DNA from: Micromonospora sp. H61
GTDB lineage: Bacteria; Actinomycetota; Actinomycetes; Mycobacteriales; Micromonosporaceae
Reading direction: 5' to 3'
Length of the DNA: 64,000 nt
NCBI RefSeq assembly: GCF_018070325.1
Contig: NZ_JAGPXY010000030.1
Coordinates: 1-64,000 of the forward strand
This document shows positions 30,884 through 40,198 of this stretch, one piece after another; positions within the stretch are counted from its first letter, which is position 1, and every line of letters starts with the position of its first letter. The translations under genes and the position numbers were made by a program. A model generated the notes under the pieces. That model worked only from the letters and a program-made list of their open reading frames with translations, searched no databases and had not been told where the DNA came from.

Positions 30884-31945
30884 ATGACAGTGCGTCGACG
30901 CGTGGCACGGCTCGCGGCGGTCTGCGGTCTTGCGGGCGGCCTGGTGATGCTCGGCGCGTCACCGGCGCTGGCCGATCAGGACTCGGTCCGGGTGGGCGCG
31001 GCCAGTAGCTTCGCCGCCGGTGGTTCCGCGCAGGGGGTGAACGTCGCGGTGCGCAAGCGCACCGACGGGTGCGTCCTGCTGCGTACCGCGCTGGGCTTCA
31101 GCCTGCAGGGTCTCCAACCGAACCAGGTGACGGTCGAGGTCAACGCGGGTGGGCGTTGGTTCCCGGTGGCCGTCACCGGCGGCGCCGGCACCGTGTCGAC
31201 CGCGCAGACGTCACCCTCGAAGCCGACGCTGTGCAAGGGCAAGGGCATCACGGTCCGCTACCGGGTGGCGTTCGCGGCGGGTTCGCCGGGCGGCCGTCTC
31301 GTGGTCAGGGGCGCGGGCATCAGCGCCGCCGGCCAGACGCTGGGTCATGCCACCGACGCGGCGCGGCTGACCGGAGGGCGGGTCACTCCGTCGCCGACTC
31401 CGTCGCGGTCGAAGACGCCGACGCCGACTCCGACGCCGACCGAGGTCGCGACCGTCGACGAGGCGGTGAACCCGGCGGCACAGGGTGGCGTCTCCTCGGC
31501 GCCGAACACCACGGCGACCGCCGCCGAATCGTCCGGAGGAGGTTCACCGGTGATGTACTTCGGCATCGTGTTGGTGGCGGTCGGACTGCTGCTCATCGTG
31601 CTGCTGTTCCGTCGTTCGCGGCAGGACCGCAAGCCGTCCGACGACGCGCCCGGCACCCTGCCGGGCAACCCCGGTGGCACCACCTACCGCGCCGGGGGTG
31701 GGTTGCCGGCCGCGCCCGGTCGCCCCGGTCAGGTGTACGGCCAACAGCCGCCGGCCGCCGCCTGGGGTGGTGCGGTGCCGTCACCGCGTCCGGCCACCGG
31801 GGGGGTTTACGGTGCCCGGCCGGACACCCCCGCCCCGGAGGCCACCCAGCCGATGCCGGGTCGGCCCGACGGTCGCCCGAAGCCCGGTGACCCGCCCACC
31901 GACGGTGACGGCCACACCGCGTTCATTCCCCGCCTCCCCGGCTGA
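30884..31945 (+). CDS. Surface protein with signal peptide and C-terminal membrane anchor
   Basis: A protein of 353 residues. The signal peptide (about 1–30) ends at ASPALADQ. An extracellular domain of about 140 residues follows with two cysteines (in DGCVLLRT and PTLCKGKG) likely to form a disulfide. Then come a PTPTPTPT linker, a membrane segment near 220–240 (YFGIVLVAVGLLLIVLLF), and a cytoplasmic Pro/Gly-rich tail. GTG 30878 is an alternative start two codons earlier; both have purine-rich sites. No enzymatic motif is seen. A sensor-like or structural envelope role is all that can be proposed. Confidence 0.7.
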   Translation: MTVRRRVARLAAVCGLAGGLVMLGASPALADQDSVRVGAASSFAAGGSAQGVNVAVRKRTDGCVLLRTALGFSLQGLQPNQVTVEVNAGGRWFPVAVTGGAGTVSTAQTSPSKPTLCKGKGITVRYRVAFAAGSPGGRLVVRGAGISAAGQTLGHATDAARLTGGRVTPSPTPSRSKTPTPTPTPTEVATVDEAVNPAAQGGVSSAPNTTATAAESSGGGSPVMYFGIVLVAVGLLLIVLLFRRSRQDRKPSDDAPGTLPGNPGGTTYRAGGGLPAAPGRPGQVYGQQPPAAAWGGAVPSPRPATGGVYGARPDTPAPEATQPMPGRPDGRPKPGDPPTDGDGHTAFIPRLPG

Positions 31946-32014
31946 GCGGAGTACGGCCCGGCCCTCCGTTAGGCTCAGGATCGGTGTCTAACCTGCGGCC
32001 AAGGAGTGGAACAC

Positions 32015-33400
32015 GTGTCTGATCTGTCCCAGATTGTGAAGGCGTACGACGTCCGCGGGACGGTGCCGGACCAGTGGGACGAACGGGCCGCCGAGGCACT
32101 GGGCGCTGCCTTCACCCAACTGCTCAACTCCACCGACGAGCCGGGCGACGCCGTCGTCGTCGGGTACGACATGCGGGCCACCTCGCCCGGCCTGGCCGCC
32201 GCGTTCGCCGCCGGCGTACGCGCCGAGGGCCGGTCGGTGATCGAGATCGGTCTCGCCTCCACTGACCTGCTCTACTACGCGTCCGGCTCGCTCGACCTGC
32301 CCGGCGCGATGTTCACCGCCAGCCACAACCCCGCGCAGTACAACGGCATCAAGATGTGCCGCTCCGGCGCGCGCCCGATCGGCCAGGAGAGCGGCTTGGC
32401 CGAGATCCGGGAGCGGGCCCAGGCCCTGCTGGACTCGGGCGATGCTCGTCCCGCCGGTGCGCCGACCCGGCCCGCCGAGCGGCGCGACCTGCTTCCCGAC
32501 TACGCCGGCTACCTGCGCAAGCTGGTCGACCTCTCGGGCATCCGGCCGTTGAAGGTGGTCGTCGACGCCGGCAACGGCATGGGTGGCTTCACCGTTCCGA
32601 CAGTGCTGGGCGACGCAGCCCTGTCGCCGCTGCCGCTGGAGATCGTGCCGCTCTACTTCGAGTTGGACGGCAACTTCCCCAACCACGAGGCCAACCCACT
32701 CGACCCGGCGAACCTGGTCGACCTCCAGCGCGCTGTGGTCGAGCACGGGGCCGACATCGGGTTGGCCTTCGACGGAGACGCCGACCGGTGCTTCGTGGTG
32801 GACGAGCGCGGCGAGCCGGTCTCACCGTCGGCGATCACCGCACTCGTGGCCGCCCGTGAGTTGGCCAAGCACCCGGGTTCCACGGTGATCCACGGCCTGA
32901 TCACCTCCAGCGCGGTCGCGGAGATCATCCGGGAGCACGGTGGGCAGCCGGTCGTCGCCCGGGTCGGGCACTCCTTCATCAAGGCGGAGATGGCCCGCAC
33001 CAACGCCGTCTTCGGCGGCGAGCACTCCGCGCACTACTACTTCCGGGACTTCTGGTTCGCCGACACCGGGATGCTCGCGGCGATGCACACCTTGGCCGCG
33101 CTGGGCGAGCAGTCGCTGCCGCTGTCCGTGTTGGCAGGTGAGTACGAGCGCTACATCGCCTCCGGCGAGATCAACTCGACGGTGGCCGACCAGGCGGCGG
33201 CGGTGGCCGAGGTGCGCGCCGCGTACCCCGACGCGGTGGCCGACGAGATGGACGGGCTCACCCTGCGTTTCCCCGACGGCGCCTGGTTCAACCTGCGCGC
33301 CTCAAACACCGAGCCGCTGTTGCGACTCAACGTCGAGGCGCCCACCCGGGATCGGATGGTCTCGCTCCGGGACGACGTGCTCGACCGCGTTCGCCGATAA
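32015..33400 (+). CDS. manB: Phosphomannomutase/phosphoglucomutase
   Basis: An alpha-D-phosphohexomutase of 461 residues. The phosphoserine is Ser103 in TASHNP, the metal loop DGDADR at 253–258, the sugar-recognition loop GGEHSAH at 334–340, and the phosphate-binding RASNTEPLLRL in domain 4. It interconverts mannose-6-phosphate and mannose-1-phosphate for GDP-mannose and cell-envelope mannosides. AAGGAG precedes GTG 32015; an earlier GTG (32006) overlaps that site. It heads a group with an SIS isomerase-like protein and manA, which fits mannose activation. Confidence 0.93.
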   Translation: MSDLSQIVKAYDVRGTVPDQWDERAAEALGAAFTQLLNSTDEPGDAVVVGYDMRATSPGLAAAFAAGVRAEGRSVIEIGLASTDLLYYASGSLDLPGAMFTASHNPAQYNGIKMCRSGARPIGQESGLAEIRERAQALLDSGDARPAGAPTRPAERRDLLPDYAGYLRKLVDLSGIRPLKVVVDAGNGMGGFTVPTVLGDAALSPLPLEIVPLYFELDGNFPNHEANPLDPANLVDLQRAVVEHGADIGLAFDGDADRCFVVDERGEPVSPSAITALVAARELAKHPGSTVIHGLITSSAVAEIIREHGGQPVVARVGHSFIKAEMARTNAVFGGEHSAHYYFRDFWFADTGMLAAMHTLAALGEQSLPLSVLAGEYERYIASGEINSTVADQAAAVAEVRAAYPDAVADEMDGLTLRFPDGAWFNLRASNTEPLLRLNVEAPTRDRMVSLRDDVLDRVRR

Positions 33401-33461
33401 GATCGCCTGCGCCGGTCGGCACCGCCGTCGGTCAAGCCGTACACGTGGAAGGAGCCGCGCC

Positions 33462-33647
33462 ATGGCCCTGGATCCGCAGTTGCTCGAGATCCTTGCCTGT
33501 CCGGACACGCACCACGCCCCGCTCACCTATGACGCCGAGGCGCAGACGTTGACCTGTACGGAGTGCGGCCGGATCTTCGAGGTCCGCGACGACGTGCCGG
33601 TGCTGCTGCTCGACGAGGCGCGCGGCGGCCCCGGGCAGACCTCATGA
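33462..33647 (+). CDS. Trm112/UPF0434-family small protein
   Basis: A 61-residue protein with LLEILACPDTHHAPL at the start and LTCTECGRIFEVRDDVPVLL in the second half, the usual Trm112-like pattern with Cys12, Cys32 and Cys35 as likely metal ligands; the fourth ligand of the usual CPxC pair is replaced (CPDT). Such proteins assist methyltransferases in other organisms. GGAAGGAG lies upstream. It overlaps the SIS gene by four bases and is regularly found in this gene order in Actinobacteria. Confidence 0.85.
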   Translation: MALDPQLLEILACPDTHHAPLTYDAEAQTLTCTECGRIFEVRDDVPVLLLDEARGGPGQTS

Positions 33648-34843
33648 TCGACGGTACGGCCGGGGTCAGCGGGCGCCGTGACGCCGACGAGGCCCTGCTC
33701 GACAACCCGCAGGCGTTGGCCGAGGCCGACCCGGGCGGCATGCTCCGGCACACGGCGTCGGCCGGTGCGCAGGTCCGCGAGAGCGCCGCGCTGGCAGCCG
33801 AGGCGAACCTCGCGGTGCTCGCCGATGACGGGCGGCCCCGAGCCGTCGTCATCGCCGGCATCGGCACCGCCGGGCGTACCGGGGACGTGCTGGCCACCGT
33901 CGCCGGACCACGCTGCCCGGTCCCGATCATCGGGCACCGCTCCGCCGGCGTACCCGGTTGGGTGGGCGCGGCCGACGTGGTGATCGCGGTGAGCGCGTCC
34001 GGACGTAGCCCGGAGGCGCTCGGCGCCGCCGAGGCGGCCCACCGCCGTGGGGCCCGACTCGTCGCCGTGGGTGCCCCGGACTCGCAGCTGCAGTCGATCG
34101 CCGAGCAGGCCCGGGCGCCGTTCATCCCGGTGCCCCGGCGTGCCCCGGCTCGGGCCAGCCTCTGGGCGCTCACCGTGCCGGTCCTGCTCGCCGCCCGTTC
34201 CCTCGGGCTCGTGAAGGTCAACGAGGCGGACCTGGCCGAGACCGCGGCCCGGCTCGACGCGGACGCCGACCGCTGCCGGTCGGCCGCCGAGTCCTTCGTC
34301 AACCCGGCGAAGTCACTGGCGCTGGGCCTGGCCGGCTCGATCCCGATCGTCTGGGGTTCGTCCCCGCTGGCCACTGTGGCGGCCCGCCGGTTCGGCGACA
34401 CCCTGTCGGCGAACGCCCGCTACCCGGTGGTCACCGGAGCGCTGGGTGAGGCCGGGCGGGGTCGGGTCGGGCTGCTCGACGGCGTCTTCGGCGGCCTGGC
34501 CGAGGGGGAGCGGGACATCTTCGCCGACCCGGCCGACGACGACGACGGCGAGGGCACCCGGCTGCGGCTGGTGCTGCTGCGCGACGGCGGGCTCAACGCC
34601 GAGGACGACACCGACGAGCCGCTCGCCGTCGAGGAGCGCCGTGCGGACGCGGTGCAGACCCTCGCGGAGCGCCGTGGCGTGCGGTGCGACGTGGTGACCG
34701 CCGAGGGCGGCTCCGCCCTGGAGCGGCTGGCGTCGCTGATCGCCGTTCCGGATTTCGCCTCGATCTACCTTGCTCTGGCGCACGGGCTGGACCCGATGGC
34801 CGTACCGGCCATCACCGAGATGAAGGAGCTGTCGAACCAGTGA
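33644..34843 (+). CDS. SIS-domain sugar-phosphate isomerase-like protein
   Basis: A protein of 399 residues with two SIS-type halves; VIAGIGTAGRTGDVLATVAG and VVIAVSASGRSPEAL are the sugar-phosphate binding signatures of the first half. The family contains bifunctional phosphoglucose/phosphomannose isomerases of archaea and the Actinobacteria. Being co-translated with the Trm112-like gene between manB and manA, it should act on mannose or glucose phosphates; the exact reaction is not established from sequence. Confidence 0.8.
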   Translation: MIDGTAGVSGRRDADEALLDNPQALAEADPGGMLRHTASAGAQVRESAALAAEANLAVLADDGRPRAVVIAGIGTAGRTGDVLATVAGPRCPVPIIGHRSAGVPGWVGAADVVIAVSASGRSPEALGAAEAAHRRGARLVAVGAPDSQLQSIAEQARAPFIPVPRRAPARASLWALTVPVLLAARSLGLVKVNEADLAETAARLDADADRCRSAAESFVNPAKSLALGLAGSIPIVWGSSPLATVAARRFGDTLSANARYPVVTGALGEAGRGRVGLLDGVFGGLAEGERDIFADPADDDDGEGTRLRLVLLRDGGLNAEDDTDEPLAVEERRADAVQTLAERRGVRCDVVTAEGGSALERLASLIAVPDFASIYLALAHGLDPMAVPAITEMKELSNQ

Positions 34844-34910
34844 ACGAACGTAGGGGGCGGCGCGTCATGCGCGGACCGGGCGGCTTCGTGCGGCGAAGCG
34901 GAGCGGTGGC

Positions 34911-35918
34911 ATGAGCGCCAACGGTGGGACGAAGGCGATTGTCGCCGCCCTGCTGGCCAACATTGGCATCGCCGTCACCAAGTTCATCGCGTTCCTGCTC
35001 TCCGGGTCGTCGTCGATGCTGGCCGAGGCGGTCCACTCGGTCGCCGACTCCGGCAACCAGGGCCTCCTGCTGCTCGGTGGCAAGCGGGCGAAGCGCGCGG
35101 CCACCCCGGAACACCCGTTCGGGTACGGCCGGGAGCGCTACATCTACGCGTTCATCGTGTCCATCGTGCTGTTCAGCATCGGTGGCCTGTTCGCGCTCTA
35201 CGAGGCGTACCACAAGTGGCATCACAAGGGTGGCATCGAGTCCTGGCACTGGCTGCCGGTGGTCGTGCTGGTGTCGGCGATCATCATGGAGTCGTTCTCC
35301 TTCCGGACCGCCATCAAGGAGTCCAACCACGTCCGGGGCAACCAGTCCTGGGTGCATTTCATCCGGCGGGCCAAGGCACCGGAGCTGCCGGTGGTGCTCC
35401 TGGAGGACCTCGGCGCGCTGGTCGGTCTGGTGTTCGCGCTGTTCGGTGTCACCATGACGCTGATCACCGGCAACGGCGAGTGGGACGCCGCCGGCACCGC
35501 GATGATCGGCATCCTGCTGGTCGTCATCGCCGTGGTGCTGGCCATCGAGACGAAGAGCCTGCTGCTCGGTGAGGGCGCCGAGGCGTCCGACGTGGCCGCC
35601 ATCGAGCGTGCCGTCACCGATGGCCCCGAGGTGGAGCGGATCATCCACATGAAGACGCTCTACCTGGGCCCGGAAGAGCTGATGGTGGCCGCGAAGATCG
35701 CCGTTCCGGAGTGGGAGAGCGCCCGCGACCTGGCGCGCGGCATCAACGCCGTCGAGGCGCGGATCCGCGCCGCGGTACCGATCGCCCGGGTGATCTATCT
35801 GGAGCCGGACGTGTACAGCGCGGCTGCCGCCGAGGCCGGCACCGGTGCCGCGGCCGACACCGCAGTGCCGCAGCCGCAGGACACGTCGGGCGAGGCGGCC
35901 GGGCGGCCCGGGGGCTGA
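34911..35918 (+). CDS. Cation diffusion facilitator family transporter
   Basis: A membrane protein of 335 residues with about six membrane segments. Metal-site residues appear in SMLAEAVHSVADSGNQ (His and Asp) in helix 2 and LLEDLGALVG in helix 5. A cytoplasmic C-terminal domain of about 90 residues follows, ending in an Ala-rich tail. CDF proteins export Zn2+, Mn2+ or similar ions by proton exchange; the metal cannot be stated. GGAG is seven bases before ATG 34911. It sits between the SIS gene and manA with a three-base gap to the latter. Confidence 0.9.
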   Translation: MSANGGTKAIVAALLANIGIAVTKFIAFLLSGSSSMLAEAVHSVADSGNQGLLLLGGKRAKRAATPEHPFGYGRERYIYAFIVSIVLFSIGGLFALYEAYHKWHHKGGIESWHWLPVVVLVSAIIMESFSFRTAIKESNHVRGNQSWVHFIRRAKAPELPVVLLEDLGALVGLVFALFGVTMTLITGNGEWDAAGTAMIGILLVVIAVVLAIETKSLLLGEGAEASDVAAIERAVTDGPEVERIIHMKTLYLGPEELMVAAKIAVPEWESARDLARGINAVEARIRAAVPIARVIYLEPDVYSAAAAEAGTGAAADTAVPQPQDTSGEAAGRPGG

Positions 35919-35921
35919 CGC

Positions 35922-37085
35922 GTGGAGCCACTGTACGGGCCGATCCGGGACTACGCCTGGGGCTCGCGCTCGGCAATCGCCCTCCTTCAGGGGCGATCGG
36001 TGCCGAGCGCGGGTCCGGAGGCGGAGCTGTGGTTGGGGGCCCACCCGGGCGCTCCGGCCCACGTGGATCGCGCCGGCCTGCGGGTGAGCCTTTGTGACCT
36101 GGTGCGGGACGAACCAGGGCAGTGGCTCGGCCAGCGGGTGTCCGAACGGTTCGGCAGCCGGCTGCCGTTCCTGCTCAAGGTGCTCGCGGCCGACGCTCCG
36201 CTGAGCCTGCAGGCCCACCCGGACGCCGAGCAGGCGCAGGCCGGCTACGCGGCGGAGGCGGGGCGCTCCGAGGGGCAGCGCAACTACTCCGACCCGCACC
36301 ACAAGCCGGAGTTGCTTGTCGCGCTCACCCCGTTCGAGGCGCTGTGCGGTTTCCGGGATCCGGTGGAGTCGGCCGAGGCGCTCGCCGCGTTCGGCGTACC
36401 GGCGTTGGCGCCGGTGGTCGCGGCGTTGCGGGCCGGCCCGGCGGGGTTGCGGACGGCGGTGCGGACACTGCTCGCCTGGCCGGTCGCCAGGCGTCACGAC
36501 CTGCTGGCAGCGGTGGTGGCAGCGCCGACCGACGGCCCGGACGCGGAGCTGACCCGCCGGTTGGCCGAGGCGTACCCGGGGGATCCGGGTGCGCTGGTCG
36601 CGCTGCTGTTGCACCACCTGCGGCTGGAGGCGGGGGAGGCGATCTGGATGCCCGCCGGCAACCTGCACGCCTACCTGAGTGGCTGCGGCGTGGAGATCAT
36701 GGCGGCCAGCGACAACGTGCTACGCGGCGGCCTGACCCCGAAGCGGGTGGACGTCGACGAGTTGTTGCGGGTGCTGCGCTTCGAGGTGCTCGACGATCCG
36801 GTGCGGGCCGCGCAGCCGGTCGGCCCGGGCGTGGACTGGTGGCCTGTGCCGGTGGACGATTTCGCGCTGCACCGGGTGCGGGTCGACGCGGCGGTGCCCT
36901 CGGTGACGCTGGCGTTGCCCGGCCCCCGGGTGGTGCTCTGCGCCGGCGGTTCGATCACCGTGGACGACGGTGCCGGCGCGTTGACGCTGGTCTCGGGCGA
37001 GGCGGCGATCGGTACCGCGTTGGAAGCGCCGCTGCGGATCGACGGCGCCGGTGTGGCGTATGTGGCGACGTCCGGGCTGCGCTGA
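35922..37085 (+). CDS. manA: Mannose-6-phosphate isomerase, class I
   Basis: A type I phosphomannose isomerase of 387 residues. PIRDYAWGS is at the start, LKVLAADAPLSLQAHPD near 86–102 holds two zinc ligands, and DPHHKPELLVALT near 124–136 and MPAGNLHAYLSG near 245–256 complete the cupin site. It interconverts fructose-6-phosphate and mannose-6-phosphate and feeds manB. GTG 35922 follows the CDF stop by three bases. Confidence 0.92.
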   Translation: MEPLYGPIRDYAWGSRSAIALLQGRSVPSAGPEAELWLGAHPGAPAHVDRAGLRVSLCDLVRDEPGQWLGQRVSERFGSRLPFLLKVLAADAPLSLQAHPDAEQAQAGYAAEAGRSEGQRNYSDPHHKPELLVALTPFEALCGFRDPVESAEALAAFGVPALAPVVAALRAGPAGLRTAVRTLLAWPVARRHDLLAAVVAAPTDGPDAELTRRLAEAYPGDPGALVALLLHHLRLEAGEAIWMPAGNLHAYLSGCGVEIMAASDNVLRGGLTPKRVDVDELLRVLRFEVLDDPVRAAQPVGPGVDWWPVPVDDFALHRVRVDAAVPSVTLALPGPRVVLCAGGSITVDDGAGALTLVSGEAAIGTALEAPLRIDGAGVAYVATSGLR

Positions 37086-37223
37086 CCTCGGCTCGGGCTA
37101 AAGACACAAGTCCGACTTTCCCGGAATAGCTTGACGTTGCCCTGCCTGAGTGTGACTCTATGAGTACGCAGCGTTATCGCGACGACGGTCCGAGAACGTG
37201 CGGGGGAACCAAACCGGGGGGAT

Positions 37224-37280
37224 GCACGGGGCGGGCGGGACGTGGGCGGGAAGGTCCGTCCATCACCGACCGCCCCGTGC
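37224..37280 (+). other. Long-stem hairpin in the ahcY leader
   Basis: An 11-base perfect stem (GCACGGGGCGG with CCGCCCCGTGC) closes a 35-base GC-rich loop, 84 bases before the ahcY start. It may be an untranslated leader structure; a candidate promoter (TTGACG at 37131 and a CTCTAT-like -10 near 37156) lies upstream. It does not match the consensus of SAH or SAM riboswitches that I know. Confidence 0.4.
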
Positions 37281-37364
37281 GCTGTCCGCGGACCGTGCCT
37301 GATGCCCGTCGGCGACGCGCGTAAGGTGGAGGGTCGGCGCAGACATCGTTCGACAGGAGCTTTC

Positions 37365-38864
<1,500 letters not shown>

Positions 38865-38877
38865 TCGACATCTCCGG

Positions 38878-38907
38878 ACCGGGTCGGCTGTTCGCAGCCG
38901 GCCCGGT
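38878..38907 (+). terminator. Hairpin terminator after ahcY
   Basis: A 13-base stem (ACCGGGTCGGCTG / CAGCCGGCCCGGT, one T–G position) with a TTCG tetraloop begins 14 bases after the ahcY stop. The stable UUCG loop and position support termination. Confidence 0.75.
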
Positions 38908-38958
38908 TCGTCGTCTGCGCCGCCGGCTCGGCGGGCTCAGCGTCTGTCCGCCGCCGGG

Positions 38959-39117
38959 TCAGCCCGAACGGGGGCCGCGCCGGGTGGGCCGGAACCACGT
39001 CCAGACGCACCAGACCAACCAGCCGACCGACACCACGGTGGCCAGCGCCCGCAGGCGTAGTGCGCTGAGCAGCAGCACCACGGCCAGCACCGTCAGCCAC
39101 GGCAGGAATCCCCTCAC
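38959..39117 (-). CDS. Small membrane protein, candidate
   Basis: A 52-residue frame starting with GTG, on the strand opposite to ahcY. It has two hydrophobic stretches (LPWLTVLAVVLLLSAL at 5–20 and LATVVSVGWLVWCVWTWF at 25–42) and a basic tail RPTRRGPRSG. Almost every codon ends in G or C, as in real genes here, which is why I call it. The ribosome-binding site is weak (AGGA at about -14). No family recognised. Confidence 0.55.
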   Translation of the reverse strand: MRGFLPWLTVLAVVLLLSALRLRALATVVSVGWLVWCVWTWFRPTRRGPRSG

Positions 39118-39191
39118 GGCGGGGATCCTGCCACAGCCGGCTGGCTGCCGGGGCGGTCGTCGGTCCTCGGCAGTGGCTCAGGAGGCTTGTC

Positions 39192-39431
39192 GTGAACCTC
39201 CCCGGTGGGGTGTTCGCCTGCCCGCCCGGGGTAGAAGACGGCGGGGCCACTGAGGGCTCGGCTGTTCGGCTGACCGTCGTCCGGATAGCGACAGCCGGAT
39301 CGGCCCAGCCTGTGGTGGCGCCCGGCGGCGTCGAAGGGGGATCATGGTGGCAGCCTGGCGACGGCCCGTTCGCGCGCCAGGCACCGCAGCCGTGGCGCCG
39401 CCGCCGCGGACCGCGATCACCGGTTTGACGG
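39192..39431 (+). CDS. Short hypothetical frame with a strong ribosome-binding site
   Basis: GTG 39192 has AGGAGG seven bases upstream and opens a 78-codon frame (MNLPGGVFACPPGVEDGG…). Its codon third positions are less GC-rich than true genes nearby and the protein has no hydrophobic or conserved pattern. It covers most of the otherwise empty stretch between the small membrane protein and mtrA (39118–39496). It may be spurious. Confidence 0.25.
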
Positions 39432-39496
39432 CGGCGCGAAGCGTTACCGGCGGACGCCGGTCCCACCGAACTGAATGAGGATGCAATATTAATCCC

Positions 39497-40186
39497 ATGA
39501 GAGCCCGCGTACTGGTGGTCGACGATGACCCCGCGCTCGCCGAGATGCTCGGCATCGTGCTGCGCAGTGAGGGTTTCCTGCCCTCGTTTGTGGCGGACGG
39601 CGAGCGGGCGTTGGCCGCCTTTCGCGACAGCCGTCCCGATATCGTGCTGCTTGACCTGATGCTTCCCGGTATGAGTGGTATCGACGTGGCCCGGTCGATC
39701 CGGGCGGAGTCCGGCGTGCCCATCGTCATGCTGACCGCGAAGAGCGACACCGTGGACGTCGTGCTCGGCCTGGAGTCCGGCGCCGACGACTACGTGGTCA
39801 AGCCGTTCAAGCCCAAGGAACTGGTGGCCCGGATGCGGGCCCGACTGCGCCGAGGCGAGGACGTGGCCCCGGAGATGCTCACCATCGGGCCGCCGGACAA
39901 CCAGATCACCATCGACGTGCCCGCGCACACGGTGAGCCGCAACGACGAGGAGGTGAAGCTGACGCCGCTGGAGTTCGACCTGCTGGTCGCGCTCGCCCGC
40001 AAGCCACGTCAGGTCTTCACCCGCGAGGTGCTGCTCGAACAGGTCTGGGGCTACCGGCACGCGGCCGACACCCGTCTGGTCAACGTGCACGTCCAGCGGT
40101 TGCGGGCCAAGATCGAGCCGGACCCGGAGCGACCGGAAATCATCCTCACCGTGCGGGGCGTGGGCTACAAGGCAGGGACCGGATAG
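39497..40186 (+). CDS. mtrA: Response regulator MtrA
   Basis: A regulator of 229 residues of the OmpR class. Acidic residues Asp10–Asp11, phosphoacceptor Asp53 in LLDLMLPG and Lys102 in VVKPFKPKEL form the receiver. The winged helix contains LTPLEFDLLVALARKPRQVFTR and VNVHVQRLRAKIE. MtrA controls cell division, cell-wall and replication genes in Actinobacteria. The start lies after AT-rich GCAATATTAATCCC, with GAGG 18 bases away, so translation may not use a standard site. mtrB follows after 12 bases. Confidence 0.95.
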   Translation: MRARVLVVDDDPALAEMLGIVLRSEGFLPSFVADGERALAAFRDSRPDIVLLDLMLPGMSGIDVARSIRAESGVPIVMLTAKSDTVDVVLGLESGADDYVVKPFKPKELVARMRARLRRGEDVAPEMLTIGPPDNQITIDVPAHTVSRNDEEVKLTPLEFDLLVALARKPRQVFTREVLLEQVWGYRHAADTRLVNVHVQRLRAKIEPDPERPEIILTVRGVGYKAGTG

Positions 40187-40198
40187 CCTGGTCGCACT

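Noticed and set aside
37086..37364. SAH or SAM riboswitch before ahcY
   Set aside because: I looked for the conserved cores and did not find them; only an unclassified hairpin is reported.
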